From Corallococcus soli (GTDB lineage: Bacteria; Myxococcota; Myxococcia; Myxococcales; Myxococcaceae), in assembly GCF_014930455.1 (NCBI RefSeq), contig NZ_JAAIYO010000012.1, forward strand, positions 229,783-293,782: DNA of 64,000 bases, written 5' to 3'. A program made the position numbers and the translations under genes. The notes below the pieces were generated by a model. That model ran no database searches and was not told where the DNA came from. It was given only the letters and a program-made list of their open reading frames with translations. This document shows, piece by piece, positions 28,449 to 64,000 of this stretch. Numbering within the stretch: the stretch's first letter is position 1; each line of letters begins with the position of its first letter.

Positions 28449-28483
28449 GTCGCCAACCCCTGCTCCCTGAGTGGGCTGGCGAC
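28449..28483 (+). terminator. Weak hairpin after PilZ-Hsp70 gene
   Basis: GTCGCCAACCC (28449-28459) pairs with GGGCTGGCGAC (28473-28483) in 10 of 11 positions, across a 13-nt loop. There is no T-run, so termination may be partial and the megasynthase could receive read-through from the Hsp70 gene. Confidence 0.35.
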
Positions 28484-28503
28484 AACAGGTACGTAGCAGT
28501 GAC

Positions 28504-28520
28504 GGGCACCGCGAGTGCCT
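28504..28520 (+). promoter_or_regulatory. Possible sigma-54-like promoter element upstream of the megasynthase
   Basis: GGGCAC, 5 bp, GTGCC places GG and GC exactly 10 bp apart (28505-28506 and 28517-28518), as at the -24/-12 positions of sigma-54 promoters. The match to TGGCAC-N5-TTGCA is imperfect (three mismatches), and the same bases also form a small inverted repeat, so this is tentative. Confidence 0.2.
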
Positions 28521-28547
28521 GCGGGATCGCGAGCAAGGGCTGATAAG

Positions 28548-28571
28548 AAGTGTCGACAGTTTTCGACACTT
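28548..28571. promoter_or_regulatory. 24-bp inverted repeat, probable operator of the megasynthase gene
   Basis: The arms AAGTGTCGA and TCGACACTT are perfect 9-bp inverted repeats around a 6-bp AT-rich centre. The element ends 13 bp before the GTG start codon at 28585, so a bound repressor or an RNA hairpin here would block expression. The spacing (15 bp centre to centre) suits a dimeric helix-turn-helix regulator. No regulator gene is nearby in the window. Confidence 0.6.
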
Positions 28572-28584
28572 CGGATGGCTCACC

Positions 28585-64000
<35,416 letters not shown>

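Overview
The window is about 70% GC, codes on both strands with strong third-position GC bias, and carries gene families typical of predatory myxobacteria: a DUSAM-domain protein, a PilZ-like/Hsp70 fusion, many lipoproteins, a LiuC-type hydratase and a giant FAAL-NRPS-PKS gene. This points to Myxococcaceae (Corallococcus, Myxococcus or Pyxidicoccus). From memory, the order of liuC, the carboxylase, acyl-CoA dehydrogenase, rnc, era and der, then guaA, guaB, Hsp70 and the megasynthase follows the Myxococcus xanthus DK1622 block MXAN_3757 to MXAN_3779. I could not run a search to confirm this.

Left part (1-15606). A truncated membrane protein on the minus strand faces liuC. A YtxH-family gene on the minus strand separates liuC from a long plus-strand run of closely spaced genes. 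That run covers branched-chain acyl-CoA metabolism (liuB, an acyl-CoA dehydrogenase), an unidentified protein, RNase III (rnc), two tandem cyclophilins, and the ribosome-assembly GTPases era and der. It continues with a YfgM-like TPR protein, a BamB-like beta-propeller lipoprotein, a Nudix hydrolase, an RNase H-fold exonuclease, an unidentified protein and a DUF3014 protein. The der-yfgM-bamB grouping matches the enterobacterial one.

Middle part (15610-28441). This holds a minus-strand lipoprotein, a small accessory pair (Cys-rich lipoprotein plus DUSAM protein) preceded by a 20-bp tandem repeat and followed by a dif-like sequence, a TreT-like glycosyltransferase, an S46 dipeptidyl-peptidase, a phytanoyl-CoA dioxygenase-family enzyme, guaA, another lipoprotein, guaB, and an Hsp70 with a PilZ-like N-terminal domain. 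Several convergent gene pairs share strong bidirectional hairpin terminators.

Right part (28585-64000, running off the end). One uninterrupted reading frame of at least 11,805 codons encodes a hybrid NRPS/PKS: FAAL-ACP / C-A-PCP / C-A-PCP / C-A-PCP / KS-AT-ACP / C-[A fragment-luciferase-like monooxygenase-A fragment] / C-A-PCP-E / C-A-PCP-E / C-A-PCP / C-A-PCP / C... Domain order and gene neighbourhood suggest a myxoprincomide-type megasynthase. The first adenylation domain reads as threonine-specific; several others have atypical pockets. The monooxygenase module has no carrier protein and only remnants of an adenylation domain, so it should act on the chain carried by the preceding PKS ACP. 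Large, highly similar internal repeats show that the synthase grew by module duplication. A 24-bp inverted repeat lies just upstream of its start codon.
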